A DNA stretch of 64,000 nt, from the NCBI RefSeq assembly GCF_000001735.4, contig NC_003070.9, forward strand, positions 25,529,971 through 25,593,970. The letters run 5' to 3'. The position numbers were made by a program, and so were the translations under genes. Below the pieces are notes generated by a model. It was not told the origin of the DNA. It searched no databases and saw only the letters and a program-made list of their open reading frames with translations. The stretch comes from Arabidopsis thaliana (taxonomy: Eukaryota > Streptophyta > Magnoliopsida > Brassicales > Brassicaceae). Positions 25,600-36,012 of this stretch are shown here, piece after piece. Within the stretch, counting starts at the first letter, position 1, and each line of letters begins with the position of its first letter.

Positions 25600-26560
25600 A
25601 TTTAACTCTTAAAAATATATACAATTTCGCAGATATAAGAATAACAAACTCTTGACAAAAAAAAATTAAAGAATTGCAAACAAGAATGTATGAAACTAGG
25701 AATATTATTGACTACATATTAAGTGTATTATGACTTATGAGAGAGAGGAGAAGAAACACACATCAATAAGAAACGACAAAAAAAAACTACATAAAGAGAC
25801 AAAGAGGGTGATCATGAAAGGCTAGAAGCGTGTTTATTTCATGAAACAAAACTTTGGCATTAACAAGACTATATTTGCATTAATTATCTTTTATTCATTT
25901 GTAAGTTGTAACAACATGTAAATAAAAAATCTTGGTAATAAGGTTAGTCCTCTACTCTACTAGCTAGGGTTCCATGATCTCTCATAGTCTCTGAAAACGC
26001 TTTGTCTCCCTTTCTTTGTTTCTTTCTCTCTCGTGATCATCGAACACAATTTACTTAGGTATGGTTTGAATAGCCTCACCAACCCTTTTTATTTGCCGGT
26101 TATCTTATTTTTGGCCTGATTTTGTAAAGCCGAGTTTGTGCCTTCTCGGTTTGGTTTACTATAACCTTCATGTAGAGCTTCCCATGGACTTCTCTACTAA
26201 AGACTTAGGATGAGTCTTGTTGTACCATCTTTTATTGTCATGCATTCAAAAATACCAACAAAATTCTACTAAAGTACAACAGATCTCAAATGACAAATAC
26301 GCAATCAACTATGATGGTCACCCAACCCAATTAAACCAATCTGAAAAAAAAGTGTGATAACCAATGAAAACTCGGCCCACTAAACAGGCCCAACAAACAA
26401 ATAATAAACCCAAGAGGTGCTTCTTAATCGCCGATGCCTCTCTTCATCAAAATTCAAAATCACTTTTGTCTTTTCAAAAATCACAGCAAAATAATATTCA
26501 AATTCAAAATCTGTCCAAATTCATCTAGGGTTTCTGATAAAACAGACGAAGAAGATCCAA
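25600..26560. promoter_or_regulatory. Spacer and promoter upstream of the SUMO-like gene
   Basis: No coding exon was seen. Two GGCCCA site II motifs lie at 26374-26379 and 26388-26393, about 190 bases before the next start codon. The segment 25930-26260 is less AT-rich than its surroundings but has no open frame that I can support. Confidence 0.4.
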
Positions 26561-26571
26561 ATTCGCTAACA

Positions 26572-28203
26572 ATGGTGAGAATTTTATGAATTCCCAATAC
26601 CCCAATTTTTAAAACCCTAATTTTGTCTGTTGTGGGATTGTGTTGATGCCTGAGTTTTTCTGAATTTGTATTACTGATTGATGATCAGGGAGGTGAAGGA
26701 GAAGATCTAGAGCCACTTTTTGATTATCGTCGTGTTCAGCCAGCGAATTTCGTTTGTATCGATGGTGAGTTTCGATTATTTGATTTGGTCACTGAGCTCG
26801 ACACTCGACAGTGATAAAGATGAATCCTTTATTATCGCTTGAATTTTTGTAGATGATGATGATGATGCCTCGGTGACGCCAATTCCGAAGAAAGCGAAAA
26901 CTTCACAAACAGTAAGAATTGATTTTTATTGATTGGTTGTTGTCTCATTGAGCTCTTTGTGTTAACTTGATAGATACTTTTGGTATTGTGGGCTTGTAAA
27001 GAGTTTTGAATCAATGTCAGTGAAGGAACAATTCGATTATGTACTTCACAATTCATAGGTTGAATCTATCATCATTCCTTTTGGAACTTGAATCTTTTTA
27101 TATAGGTTGAGAAGTTAGATGATGATGTGAAAGTGATTGAAGTTACGGGTGATGACGATTGGTTGCTTCCTCCACCAAAGGTTATCTTCGACAAAAGTAA
27201 AGACTCTGTTGAAGATTCAACTATTAAAGCATTGAGGTAACTTTTGTATGTCTTTGAGTATTTCTCATCTCTAAGCTTCCCATGTTGCTGTTAGAGGCTA
27301 TGGTAGTGTTATTTGCTATCCGGAAAGAGTCCCAGTGTTACAATTTGATTATAAATGAAATATGTAACGTAGGTCGAAGAAGATGGAGCTCATGTCATTT
27401 ACAAAAACTGTAGGAGATGTGATGCAGGAAGTTGAGGAGTCTGCTAAAAGGGAAGTTGAAGAATCTCGCAATCCATCTTCAGAGACTGCTGCTCAGTTAC
27501 CATCAGAGCCTACGAATGACAGGGCCAAGATTGTTATTACAATACAGGACAAAGATGGACAGAAGACACTCCGGGTGTTTGCGGTAAGTTTTTTCACTGC
27601 TTGCCACTTACTATCCAACCTTCCATCGACAATAAGCTTACTATCCAAACTTTTTCTAGCTAGATACTAGATATTTAGTAGAGATAAGAATTAGTTGTTA
27701 TGTCACCTTCGCTACTATCTAGATAGCTAGATATTTCGAGCTTTCTAGGAAAGCAAGAGTATAAATACAGGGATTAAAGAAATCATTGAATGGGGTCGAG
27801 TATTTGAGACGTGTATTAGTTGATGGATCTTTAAACTATTCTTTGAGTTCATCTAATAAACTAGAGAACGAGTTCATGTTCTTATCAATGTATCATCACC
27901 ACATAGCATTTACACACAGAATACATATTGCTTGCTCTCTGTCATACAATGAGCCGCTCATTAATAGATATGCATATTCTGTTAAAGCTTGTAAAATATG
28001 AGAATGTTGATTTGGTATTTACCATTTTCTTGTAGGACGAGAAATTTGAGAGGGTTATCAAACTGTATACAGATAAAGCTAAGCTTGACCCGCAAAATCT
28101 TGTATTTATTTTTGACGGTGATAAGATTGATCCATCAACCACTCCTTCTGAACTTGGCATGGAGGATCATGATATGATTGAAGTGCACACCAAAAAAACT
28201 TGA
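26572..28203 (+). CDS. Protein with C-terminal SUMO-like (Rad60/NIP45 SLD-type) domain
   Basis: Six coding exons: 26572-26574 (ATG only), 26689-26764, 26853-26911, 27106-27236, 27373-27583 and 28036-28203, giving 215 residues. The ATG is followed at once by the donor GTGAGA; reading through it gives a stop after five codons, so splicing is required. The N-terminal half is acidic (GGEGEDLEPLFDYRRVQP, a run of Asp, then KVIEVTGDDDWLLPPPK, a hydrophobic-acidic segment resembling a SUMO-interacting motif). The C-terminal part is a beta-grasp fold: IVITIQDKDGQKTLRVFA, then KFERVIKLYTDKAKL, LVFIFDGDKIDPSTTPSELGM and HDMIEVH. It lacks a terminal Gly-Gly, so it is a fixed SUMO-like domain rather than a conjugated modifier. 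The Rad60/Esc2/NIP45 family acts in SUMO pathways and genome stability. I remember the locus as AT1G68185. Confidence 0.85.
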
Positions 28204-28249
28204 CAAATAGGTAACTTATGAAGTCCTCCACATCTTTCTTCTTGCTCTT

Positions 28250-29135
28250 ATTGTGATATGATGATAACTCATTATCTTCGATTGAATTCAAGTCAGGCGC
28301 TAATCGGAATCTGGAATGTCAAATCTGTTCCATCTTTTGCGAAAAACCAGAGTTTTGTACATCAACATGGGCATGGGAAGGGATCTCTCTGCTAACATCT
28401 GGTGTTTGTATCTGTGACCTTTCTCATTTTATCGGAATTTTGTTTCTTTCTTTCTTTCACTCTTTCTGTCACTCTTTATTAGGCGTGTATAATATATAAG
28501 GTAAACCAAACCATTTTGATTTTAACTAATCCTATTGAATCCAATCTAAAAATCTAACTAAACTTTTGTTTGGTTTTAATCGTTATGCTTTCTCTATCTC
28601 TTGAGAAACATAAATATATATCTCACTAATCTAAGACAAAACTAAAACTATTGTATGTATAATCAGTATTGCTTTTTACTAACTGACAAAAACTGGAATC
28701 AATGGTAAATCGGTTAAATTCGGTTTAGTGTACTTTTTCCTTTGTTTCTTAGTAAATGTCGTTTTACACTGATATTTTTTATATTCAAATATAGTCTCAT
28801 GACTCTAATATTTCTTGTTTTGTAACATTAGCTTTTAATATAATCTTGATAGAAAAGAAAACATCACATTAGTCATTAATAAAATTCTTAAAAATGTAAA
28901 ATTATAAGAATTAACACATTCAAGTACTATTTATGTGTTTTAGTTCATGTGAAAAATAATAAAACCAATTAACGAACTAACCAAGTCGGATAATTGTAGT
29001 TTTTGTTTGGTCCGGAGTTAGCTACGACATGTGGCATACAATAATTGGTTAGGAAAAGCTAAGCTTTAAGAGTTAGAGATGATGGGTCGTGAAAGAAGAA
29101 GCTGTCACAGTGGCACATACGTCCGTGGCTTCCCC
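28250..29135. other. Intergenic region downstream of the SUMO-like gene
   Basis: It includes the 3' flank of the preceding gene (to about 28.5 kb) with a TTTC microsatellite near 28441-28460. The remainder is AT-rich, without a gene or recognisable element. Confidence 0.45.
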
Positions 29136-29141
29136 ATATCT

Positions 29142-29216
29142 CACGTGCATACGGATAACGTAATCACCATTTTTTCTAAGTCCCCACCCAAATATCTACG
29201 TGGCTTTGCCACGTCA
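29142..29216 (+). promoter_or_regulatory. ACGT-core cluster in the BBX27 promoter (G-box and ABRE-like)
   Basis: A perfect G-box CACGTG lies at 29142-29147. TACGTGGC (ACGTGGC at 29198-29204) and GCCACGTCA (29208-29216) form an inverted pair, ACGTGGC-TTT-GCCACGT. These cores are bound by bZIP and bHLH factors such as HY5, PIFs and ABFs, consistent with light or ABA control of a B-box gene. Binding itself is an inference. Confidence 0.5.
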
Positions 29217-29413
29217 TCCTAACCAAACCGACGGATTTGTTCAGATAATATGAAAAAGCTCCTAAAAACAGACAGAAGAAGCTTTTGTCACCAATCTCTG
29301 ATCTTTTTAGTTCTCTTATCGGTAAAAACTTATTCTTCTCTTTTTGTTCGATCTGTGATCTCTAATAAACTAATTTGATATTTTTTTTGATGTAACAGGG
29401 AGGAATCTTTTAT

Positions 29414-31034
29414 ATGTTATGTATAATAATAATTGAGAATATGGAAAGAGTATGTGAGTTTTGTAAAGCGTATAGAGCAGTGGTTTATTGTATAGCTGAT
29501 ACAGCAAATCTTTGTTTAACATGTGATGCAAAGGTTCATTCAGCTAATTCACTCTCGGGACGGCATTTACGTACGGTTTTATGTGATTCTTGTAAGAATC
29601 AGCCTTGTGTTGTTCGATGTTTTGACCATAAAATGTTTCTTTGCCATGGATGTAATGATAAGTTTCATGGTGGTGGCTCTTCTGAGCATCGTAGAAGGGA
29701 TTTGAGGTGTTATACGGGTTGTCCTCCTGCTAAAGATTTCGCGGTTATGTGGGGTTTTCGAGTTATGGATGACGATGATGATGTTTCGTTAGAGCAATCT
29801 TTTCGAATGGTTAAACCTAAGGTTTGATGCTTGTTTTGTATACATATTTACAGTTTCTTATAACCGGTGTAAGATCTCGGGTCGAAAGTAGACTAATACA
29901 CCCGAGGCTTGTAGAAAGCCGTCTACAATGGCCAAAAGAGAACCACAACGATCTGTGGCCTTAAACCATAGGGCGAGTCTTTCACCTACTTGAACAAACC
30001 ACTGGACCATACGCTCTTTAGTTTTTTTTTGTATATCTTTTTATAGCTTTGTAGATGAATAGATCTCTTTATAGCTGATGTACCGATGATTTTGATGGTT
30101 TCAGGTGCAAAGAGAAGGTGGTTTTATCTTGGAACAGATTCTTGAATTGGAGAAGGTTCAGCTCAGGGAAGAGAATGGTAGTTCTTCCTTGACAGAACGA
30201 GGTGATCCATCTCCATTGGAGCTTCCTAAGAAACCCGAAGAACAGTTAATCGATCTTCCGCAGACCGGAAAAGAGCTGGTTGTTGATTTTTCACACTTGT
30301 CCTCATCTTCCACACTTGGTGATTCCTTTTGGGAATGCAAAAGTCCATACAATAAGAACAATCAGGTTTGGTTTAAATATCACACAGTACATAGTCTTAG
30401 TGGGAACCATTAGTTACATGAGATTAGCTCTGTTTCTGCAGTTGTGGCATCAAAATATACAAGACATTGGAGTATGTGAAGATACAATCTGCAGTGACGA
30501 TGACTTCCAAATACCTGACATTGATCTCACTTTCCGGAACTTTGAAGAGCAATTTGGAGCTGATCCTGAGCCAATTGCAGATAGTAACAACGTGTTCTTT
30601 GTTTCTTCCCTTGACAAATCACATGAGGTTTGAAATCTTTCATCCACTACTATAGAGTCTAGTTCAGTAACCACTATATATGTTTTATTGTTATATAACC
30701 TAAGATCTCTCTACCTTTGATGTGTGTTCAGATGAAGACATTTTCTTCTTCATTCAATAATCCCATATTTGCACCTAAACCAGCTTCATCAACTATCTCA
30801 TTCTCAAGCAGTGAAACCGATAACCCTTATAGTCACTCAGAGGAAGTAATCTCATTTTGTCCCTCCCTCTCTAACAATACACGTCAAAAGGTCATCACAA
30901 GGCTCAAGGAGAAGAAGAGAGCAAGAGTGTAAGTCTTAAACACCGATGATCCTAATTCACATTAAATAGTATATCTTAAACTTTTCATAATGTAACTAGC
31001 ATTTTCTTAATTCAGGGAGGAGAAAAAAGCTTAA
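29414..31034 (+). CDS. BBX27: B-box zinc-finger protein (BBX27)
   Basis: Five exons: 29414-29821, 30105-30365, 30442-30627, 30732-30928 and 31016-31034, giving 356 residues, which matches the length I remember. An in-frame ATG at 29441 (MERVCEF) is the conserved start in relatives, so the first nine residues are uncertain. B-box 1 is intact: C14, C17, C26, D29, C34, C37, H42 and H51. The second box is degenerate: C57, C60, C69, C77, C80 and H85 remain, but the usual Asp is H72 and the last His is displaced. The protein ends in RQKVITRLKEKKRARVEEKK plus Ala, which resembles the first third of a CCT domain and then stops. BBX proteins regulate photomorphogenesis and flowering in the nucleus. 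A likely 5' UTR intron ends at TGTAACAG just before 29401. Intron 1 contains a SINE-like insert. Confidence 0.9.
29855..30022 (-). mobile_element. Candidate tRNA-derived SINE relic in BBX27 intron 1
   Basis: On the minus strand, TGGTCCAGTGG (from about 30010) fits the Pol III A-box consensus TRGYNNANNNG perfectly, and GTTTAAGGC about 33 bases downstream fits the B-box at 8 of 9 positions. The segment is clearly more GC-rich than the surrounding intron. Similar sequences TTTTGTATACATATTTACAG (about 29833) and TTTTGTATATCTTTTTATAG (about 30027) flank it and could be a decayed target-site duplication. No clear poly-A tail remains. Confidence 0.45.
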
Positions 31035-31039
31035 TATGG

Positions 31040-31790
31040 TCCCAAGAAAATGGCAGAGTAACACAATTTCTTGCAATGCCTTTGTACATAAGACACTAAT
31101 CTACCTCTTCATCTATTTTACATGGCTCAGTTTCTTGCATGTAACTGTGAATCTGAAGATTCATCACTTGTTGATTATTTTCCATTTTGTAACCACAGAC
31201 AGGTTTGCACCAAATTCACCAGAATTAACCTTTTTAGAAGTCAAATCACAAGGTTTAACTTACAAAAACAATGATGAGATAGCAACAGTGTTACCAATAA
31301 CCATAATTGGTGTTTGGCTTAAATCATATTGACAAGACCCATTAAAAAGAGGTTAGTTATAGTTGTGATAAATAAGCAAAACTCCTTTTTTTTCTTTTTT
31401 GCTTAAGTTCCACTATCTTGCAAGTTTTGTAAAACAAAGACCAATCTTATCCCTCCAAAATAATCTTCAAAACCAAGCAATTAGTTGAAACAAATGATTC
31501 TCTTAACCACAAGCTGGGCCTTTGGTTATTAGTATCTCCAGCTACTTATTATTCTCAAAAAAATGAAACACACTTCTCTTAATCATTTCTACATCAAATA
31601 TTAATTTTAATATATAGTTTTCACACAAACACAGTGGCATAACCGTAATTACTATTAGCTTAAGACTTCAAGACTCTGGTTTGTTTTTTCTGTTAAACCG
31701 TAACAACCACCAAATTTTCCTTTTAATTTTGTATTTATTTTTAAATGATTAATTCCTCATAATTTCCCTCGCGCTGCGAATCCAAAGCCT
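31040..31790. other. BBX27 3' flank and CDM1 upstream region
   Basis: An open frame at 31036-31332 follows the BBX27 stop but has no recognisable domain and looks like 3' UTR. The rest is AT-rich, with no other gene visible. Confidence 0.4.
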
Positions 31791-31791
31791 G

Positions 31792-32130
31792 TATAAATAC
31801 TCTCTAGCTTCCTCTCTCAAGCTACTTTCTCTCTCAACTTGAAATCTCTCTCTCTCTAGCCAAAGAAAACTTTTCTCGGAAGCTTCTCTCTCGAAATTTT
31901 CTCGGCGGTTTCTCTTCTTCTCCAATTTTCTCGGTAAATTTCTATCGCTTTACATGTCAATTTCTTCTCCGATTCTTGATTTCATCGTTTTGAATTTGAA
32001 ATCCACTGTGAAATTGCTGAGATTATCTTTCTCGGAAACTAGATCTGACTTATTTTCCGTTGTTTGATTCTTCGCGATTCCGTTTCCGATGCATAAATTC
32101 TGATTTCTCTGTGGCGATTTTGTGTAACAG
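31792..32130 (+). promoter_or_regulatory. C3H15/CDM1 TATA box, CT-rich leader and 5' UTR intron
   Basis: A strong TATAAATA lies at 31792-31799, followed by a CT-rich leader (about 31802-31930). A probable 5' UTR intron runs from the donor TCG-GTAAAT at 31934 to the acceptor GTGTAACAG at 32130, leaving 17 untranslated bases before the start codon. Confidence 0.6.
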
Positions 32131-32147
32131 AATTGTCACCGGGAAAA

Positions 32148-33978
32148 ATGGAAAACAAAATCGCGCCGTTTAGTTACAGCGGAAGCTCCGCCGGAAATTC
32201 ATCCAGTGGCGGCGTCGTTTCGTCGTCTCTCTACTCTGATCAACTCTACAAGTCGACTCGCAACATAATGCAACAGCGTCAAGATATGGTGAATCGCGAG
32301 GCGTTGTGTTACACGCGTCTCCATGAGGCTTCGCTTGAAGCAGAAGCGCTTCGTCTAGAGAACACTGAACTCCGATCGATGAATCTTCGTCTCAAGAATG
32401 AGCTCAACAGTCTCATCAGATCTTCGATCCAGAACCGATTTGATCATCGATCTCCGCTTCGGATGCTTAGCAATCTTTCGATCGGAGGTAATGACGCCGA
32501 CGAAGTGGAGAATCAGAACCGTACGGTTAATCGCGATGACGTCAATGATAAGAGTCCGACGAGTGTTATGGAGAATGAGGATCTGAATCGCTCTTCGCTT
32601 CCAAAGAGCATCTCTGTGAGATCTAATGGCTACTCTAAGGCAAGTCAGGGAGGTGGTGGTGCGGCTGCTCAAAGTGGAAAACCTCGTGGAACCGTCACTA
32701 AGCCTGGGACTTGTGGTCAAGTCAGTACTACGGTATATTTCTTCTTTGTTATCTTGATTACTGTGGAAACTTGGTGAGTTCTTGCTTAGTTAGAGATTAG
32801 CTTTGGTTTAGTGATTTGGGAATAAGGTAATCATTGAGATTATTGACTTGGTTAACTGTTGAATCTGACTTGCATATGTGATTACAATCCTCCTCTGTGA
32901 TGCATTAACAGTTGACTGTTCTGAATATAAGTGTGGATTTAGATTCTTGAGCATGAGAAAGAAACAAAAGAAGAAGTGTTTTGATACTGTTTGCTTTCTC
33001 TGAACTATAGATGTAAAGAGTAATAGTGAGCTTGATGCTGTTTGATTTCTCTTGAATTATTCTGGTTTAGTGTTTTTGGAATTAGGTAATCACTATAGAC
33101 TTGGTTAAATCTGGCATGCAAATGTGAATTTATGGCTGCTTATAGCATTTGTACATTTGGTGGTGTAGTTAAAAGGTTTATCTGTTAGAGACATAACATT
33201 ATATACCAACAATAAGTTTAGATTTAGATTCTGGAGAAGAACTATCTTGATGCTGTTTGCTTTTTCCAAAGTCTGAACTATATGTGTAAAGAGTAATGGT
33301 AATGGATGAATGAATGAAATGCAGGAAAAAGTATATCTGAGAAGGTTTTAATTAGAGTCGTTTTTGGTTTAGTGTTGGTTATCATTGACGCACTATAGAA
33401 CTGGTTAAGTTGATGAATCTGAGCTGCAATTTATGACACCACAATGTTCTATTGCTCTGCTTTCTTTTATGTATAGATGTAAAGAGTAATGGGACCTTGA
33501 ATGAATCATTGACACACTATAGACTGTTGAATCTGAGCTGCATACATGACTTTGTTTTATGATACTACAATCATTTATTCCTGTGTTTTCTTTGAAGTAG
33601 AAATTGATGGTGGATATATGAATGAATGAAATGCAGCAGAAGGTGTATGTGCGAGGAGGAGGGAAGAAAGAAGATCAGGAGGAAGAGATAGAAGTGGAGG
33701 TGTACAATCAAGGGATGACAAAGACAGAGCTGTGCAACAAATGGCAAGAGACAGGGACATGCCCATATGGTGACCATTGCCAGTTCGCTCACGGCATTAA
33801 GGAACTCCGTCCAGTGATCCGCCATCCCCGTTACAAGACTGAGGTTTGCAGAATGGTTCTTGCTGGTGATAACTGTCCTTATGGTCACCGTTGCCACTTC
33901 CGCCACTCACTATCTGAGCAGGAGAAGCTCGTTGCTGCTGGTTTCAAACCCAAGTCATCCCTCAAGCTGATCACATGA
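32148..33978 (+). CDS. C3H15: Tandem CCCH zinc-finger RNA-binding protein (C3H15/CDM1)
   Basis: Two coding exons, 32148-32732 and 33637-33978, give 308 residues. The start MENKIAPFS follows the 5' UTR intron. The N-terminal part has a Ser-rich stretch and a helix with heptad leucines ([21 protein letters not shown]). The C-terminal part is a TTP-type tandem zinc finger: C228, C237, C243, H247 and C266, C275, C281, H285, each C-X8-C-X5-C-X3-H with an 18-residue linker, preceded by the lead-ins KTELCNKW and KTEVCRMV. This class binds AU-rich mRNA and promotes decay. The gene, also called CALLOSE DEFECTIVE MICROSPORE1, is reported to be needed for callose turnover in male meiosis. The exon 2 acceptor is a tandem CAGCAG, so one Gln may be optional. 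The intron carries repeats that duplicate the acceptor region. Confidence 0.92.
32820..33636 (+). repeat. Internal imperfect repeats in CDM1 intron
   Basis: The motif TGTAAAGAGTAAT occurs at about 33012, 33284 and 33478. The block GTTGAATCTGAG/CTGCA with a preceding CACTATAGA(A)CTGGTTAA-type segment recurs three to four times. GATGAATGAATGAAATGCAG at 33305-33324 nearly repeats the real 3' splice region that ends at 33636. These are diverged copies of a unit of roughly 190-310 bp. Confidence 0.7.
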
Positions 33979-34022
33979 CCTGACCCTGGTTTCAAGTCCT
34001 CCTTCAAGCTGCTTAGATGACC
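33941..34022 (+). repeat. Tandem duplication of the CDM1 stop region
   Basis: The last codons plus stop (GGTTTCAAACCCAAGTCATC onward, ending ACATGACC) are followed in the 3' UTR by an imperfect copy (TGGTTTCAAGTCCTCCTTCA onward, ending AGATGACC). Confidence 0.6.
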
Positions 34023-36000
34023 CCAAGGTAAAACAACAAAAAGGGTCTGAAACTCATACATAGTATTCAATGATGATATTGATAGCTATATTGAAACGAT
34101 TGGCAAAAAAGTGAATAATGTGCATAAGTAAGAGCGTCCTGTAAACACTTTTGAGTCTAGTAGTTGTTGTTTGATATTTTTTCGTTTATTCTGAGACTTT
34201 AAAACCGATGTTGTTTGAAAAGTATCATCGGTTATGTGGTGAATTCAAGTACTTGTAGTTATAAAAGGAGTCTTGGTAGTACTACAGAGAGTTGTGGCCA
34301 TATATGTGATATATTGATATAGTTTTACCAATTATGTGCACAAAACAGAGAAAGATATATAATTATTTGAACGAGGGATTAAGTAAATGTCTAATGCAAG
34401 CCCACAAATTGGTATACACAGAGATGCAACGTATCTAGAGTCATATGTATGTTTTCACCTGAAGCACATTATACTAGACATGTTCTCCCGAATACATATA
34501 GAATTGATTTCAAATAATAAATAATAGTGAAAAACATAATTTCACAAAAATGTATACATGTAATAATATATAATGTCTTAACATTATTATTTTAGATAGA
34601 TAAAATTTCATAATCTCTAAAAAGTTCAAAATAAATATTATTTACAATAAACAGTTTTAGTCACATAAATTACAAAAATAATGTAAATTTTAAGTAAACG
34701 TCTTTGTCGCTGTTAGGCACCTAAATGATTTAACACCTCACAAACACTGTGTAGTATAAATTGGAGTGTTTGACTACCACGGTTTACAACATTCATATAA
34801 ACATAGATTTGTTTGTTTTAAGAGAGAAGTGTATATATTTAATATTAGTTGGTAGTTATTACACTCGACTCCTATGAATAACTAGTACTGTAAAGATCTC
34901 TTGTAAACTTTAAAGATTTTGTTGAAACTATTTCTTTTACTAAAATTTCTGAAATATAAGCTAATATTTTTTGTGGTTATATATCCAATAATGGGTGTTC
35001 ATCATAACTCTTAATTATAGTATTTTCTTAAAGCATTTACTAATACTTTTTATTTTTCAAGTGTTTGCTTACATTTCAAACCATACATAAACATTATACC
35101 TTTGTCCCAATTCAGAAATTGTTTGACTTACAAAAAAATTAAGGAAGTTTATTAATGGTTTAAAATTGACCAGACACATGTTTCTCAGTTTTCACCACAT
35201 TTTTCATAAATTGTTATCTATATAAATGTTTCTCAGTTTTCACCACATGTTTCTTGATGTGTCACTGTTCAAATTTGCATATTATATGTTCTTGAAAAAG
35301 GAATTATTATTTTTGACCAAAAAATAAAAGAATTATTAATTAAAATTTAAACAGAAGTTATATAAAAGATTAAATATAAAAATTTATTCTTACAACAATT
35401 TTACATATATAAATAGAATTCTATAATTTATTTTTTTGACTAATTAATGGATCATTTTTTGTAACATAGCATTACAAAAAGACGACTATTATATTCATGA
35501 GTCAAAGTTTATAAATGAAATTACGAATAACTATATATGAGTTTTGTTGAATCTGACTAATAACATGACTTTTTAAAGTATAGTCAAATGATTTTTAATA
35601 TTACTAAAAATGATTTAACTATATACAAATTCAATTTTGTTTTTAAAAAACTTGTCAATTTAATTACAGAAACTATGACTGTGAAAATATTTTTTTCAAA
35701 CTGTATATCCAGCCACTAGGTGTTTGATAAGATTTTGAAAAATATAATTTCAATAATTATATTTTAGACTTAATATCCATTTTTAAAAAATAAATTAGAA
35801 GGTCAAAATGATGAATTAAAATTTATTCAGAAAGACATTAATTGATACATATATATTCTTCATACGTCTATTATTTGCAATGTATGACTTATTTGGGTCC
35901 ACTATTTCTATCCATCCTTATATATATGACCACGCATTAGTATTTCTTTATCTCAACTTAATCATCTTCTTAAACCCTCAATCATATATTTTTGTGAAAA
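34023..36000. other. Gene-free, very AT-rich region upstream of APRR6
   Basis: No coding exon was found. A perfect 22-bp direct repeat (TGTTTCTCAGTTTTCACCAC onward) lies at 35179-35200 and 35227-35248. A TATATATA motif at about 35920-35927 lies about 90 bases before the APRR6 start codon and probably serves as its TATA box. Confidence 0.5.
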
Positions 36001-36012
36001 TTTACAGAGATC

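Noticed and set aside
31036-31332. 98-codon frame directly after the BBX27 stop
   Set aside because: It most likely lies in the BBX27 3' UTR; no CCT remnant or other domain could be read in it.
32355-32720. 121-codon minus-strand open frame inside CDM1 exon 1
   Set aside because: It is antisense to a well-supported coding exon with correct codon pattern, and has no family resemblance.
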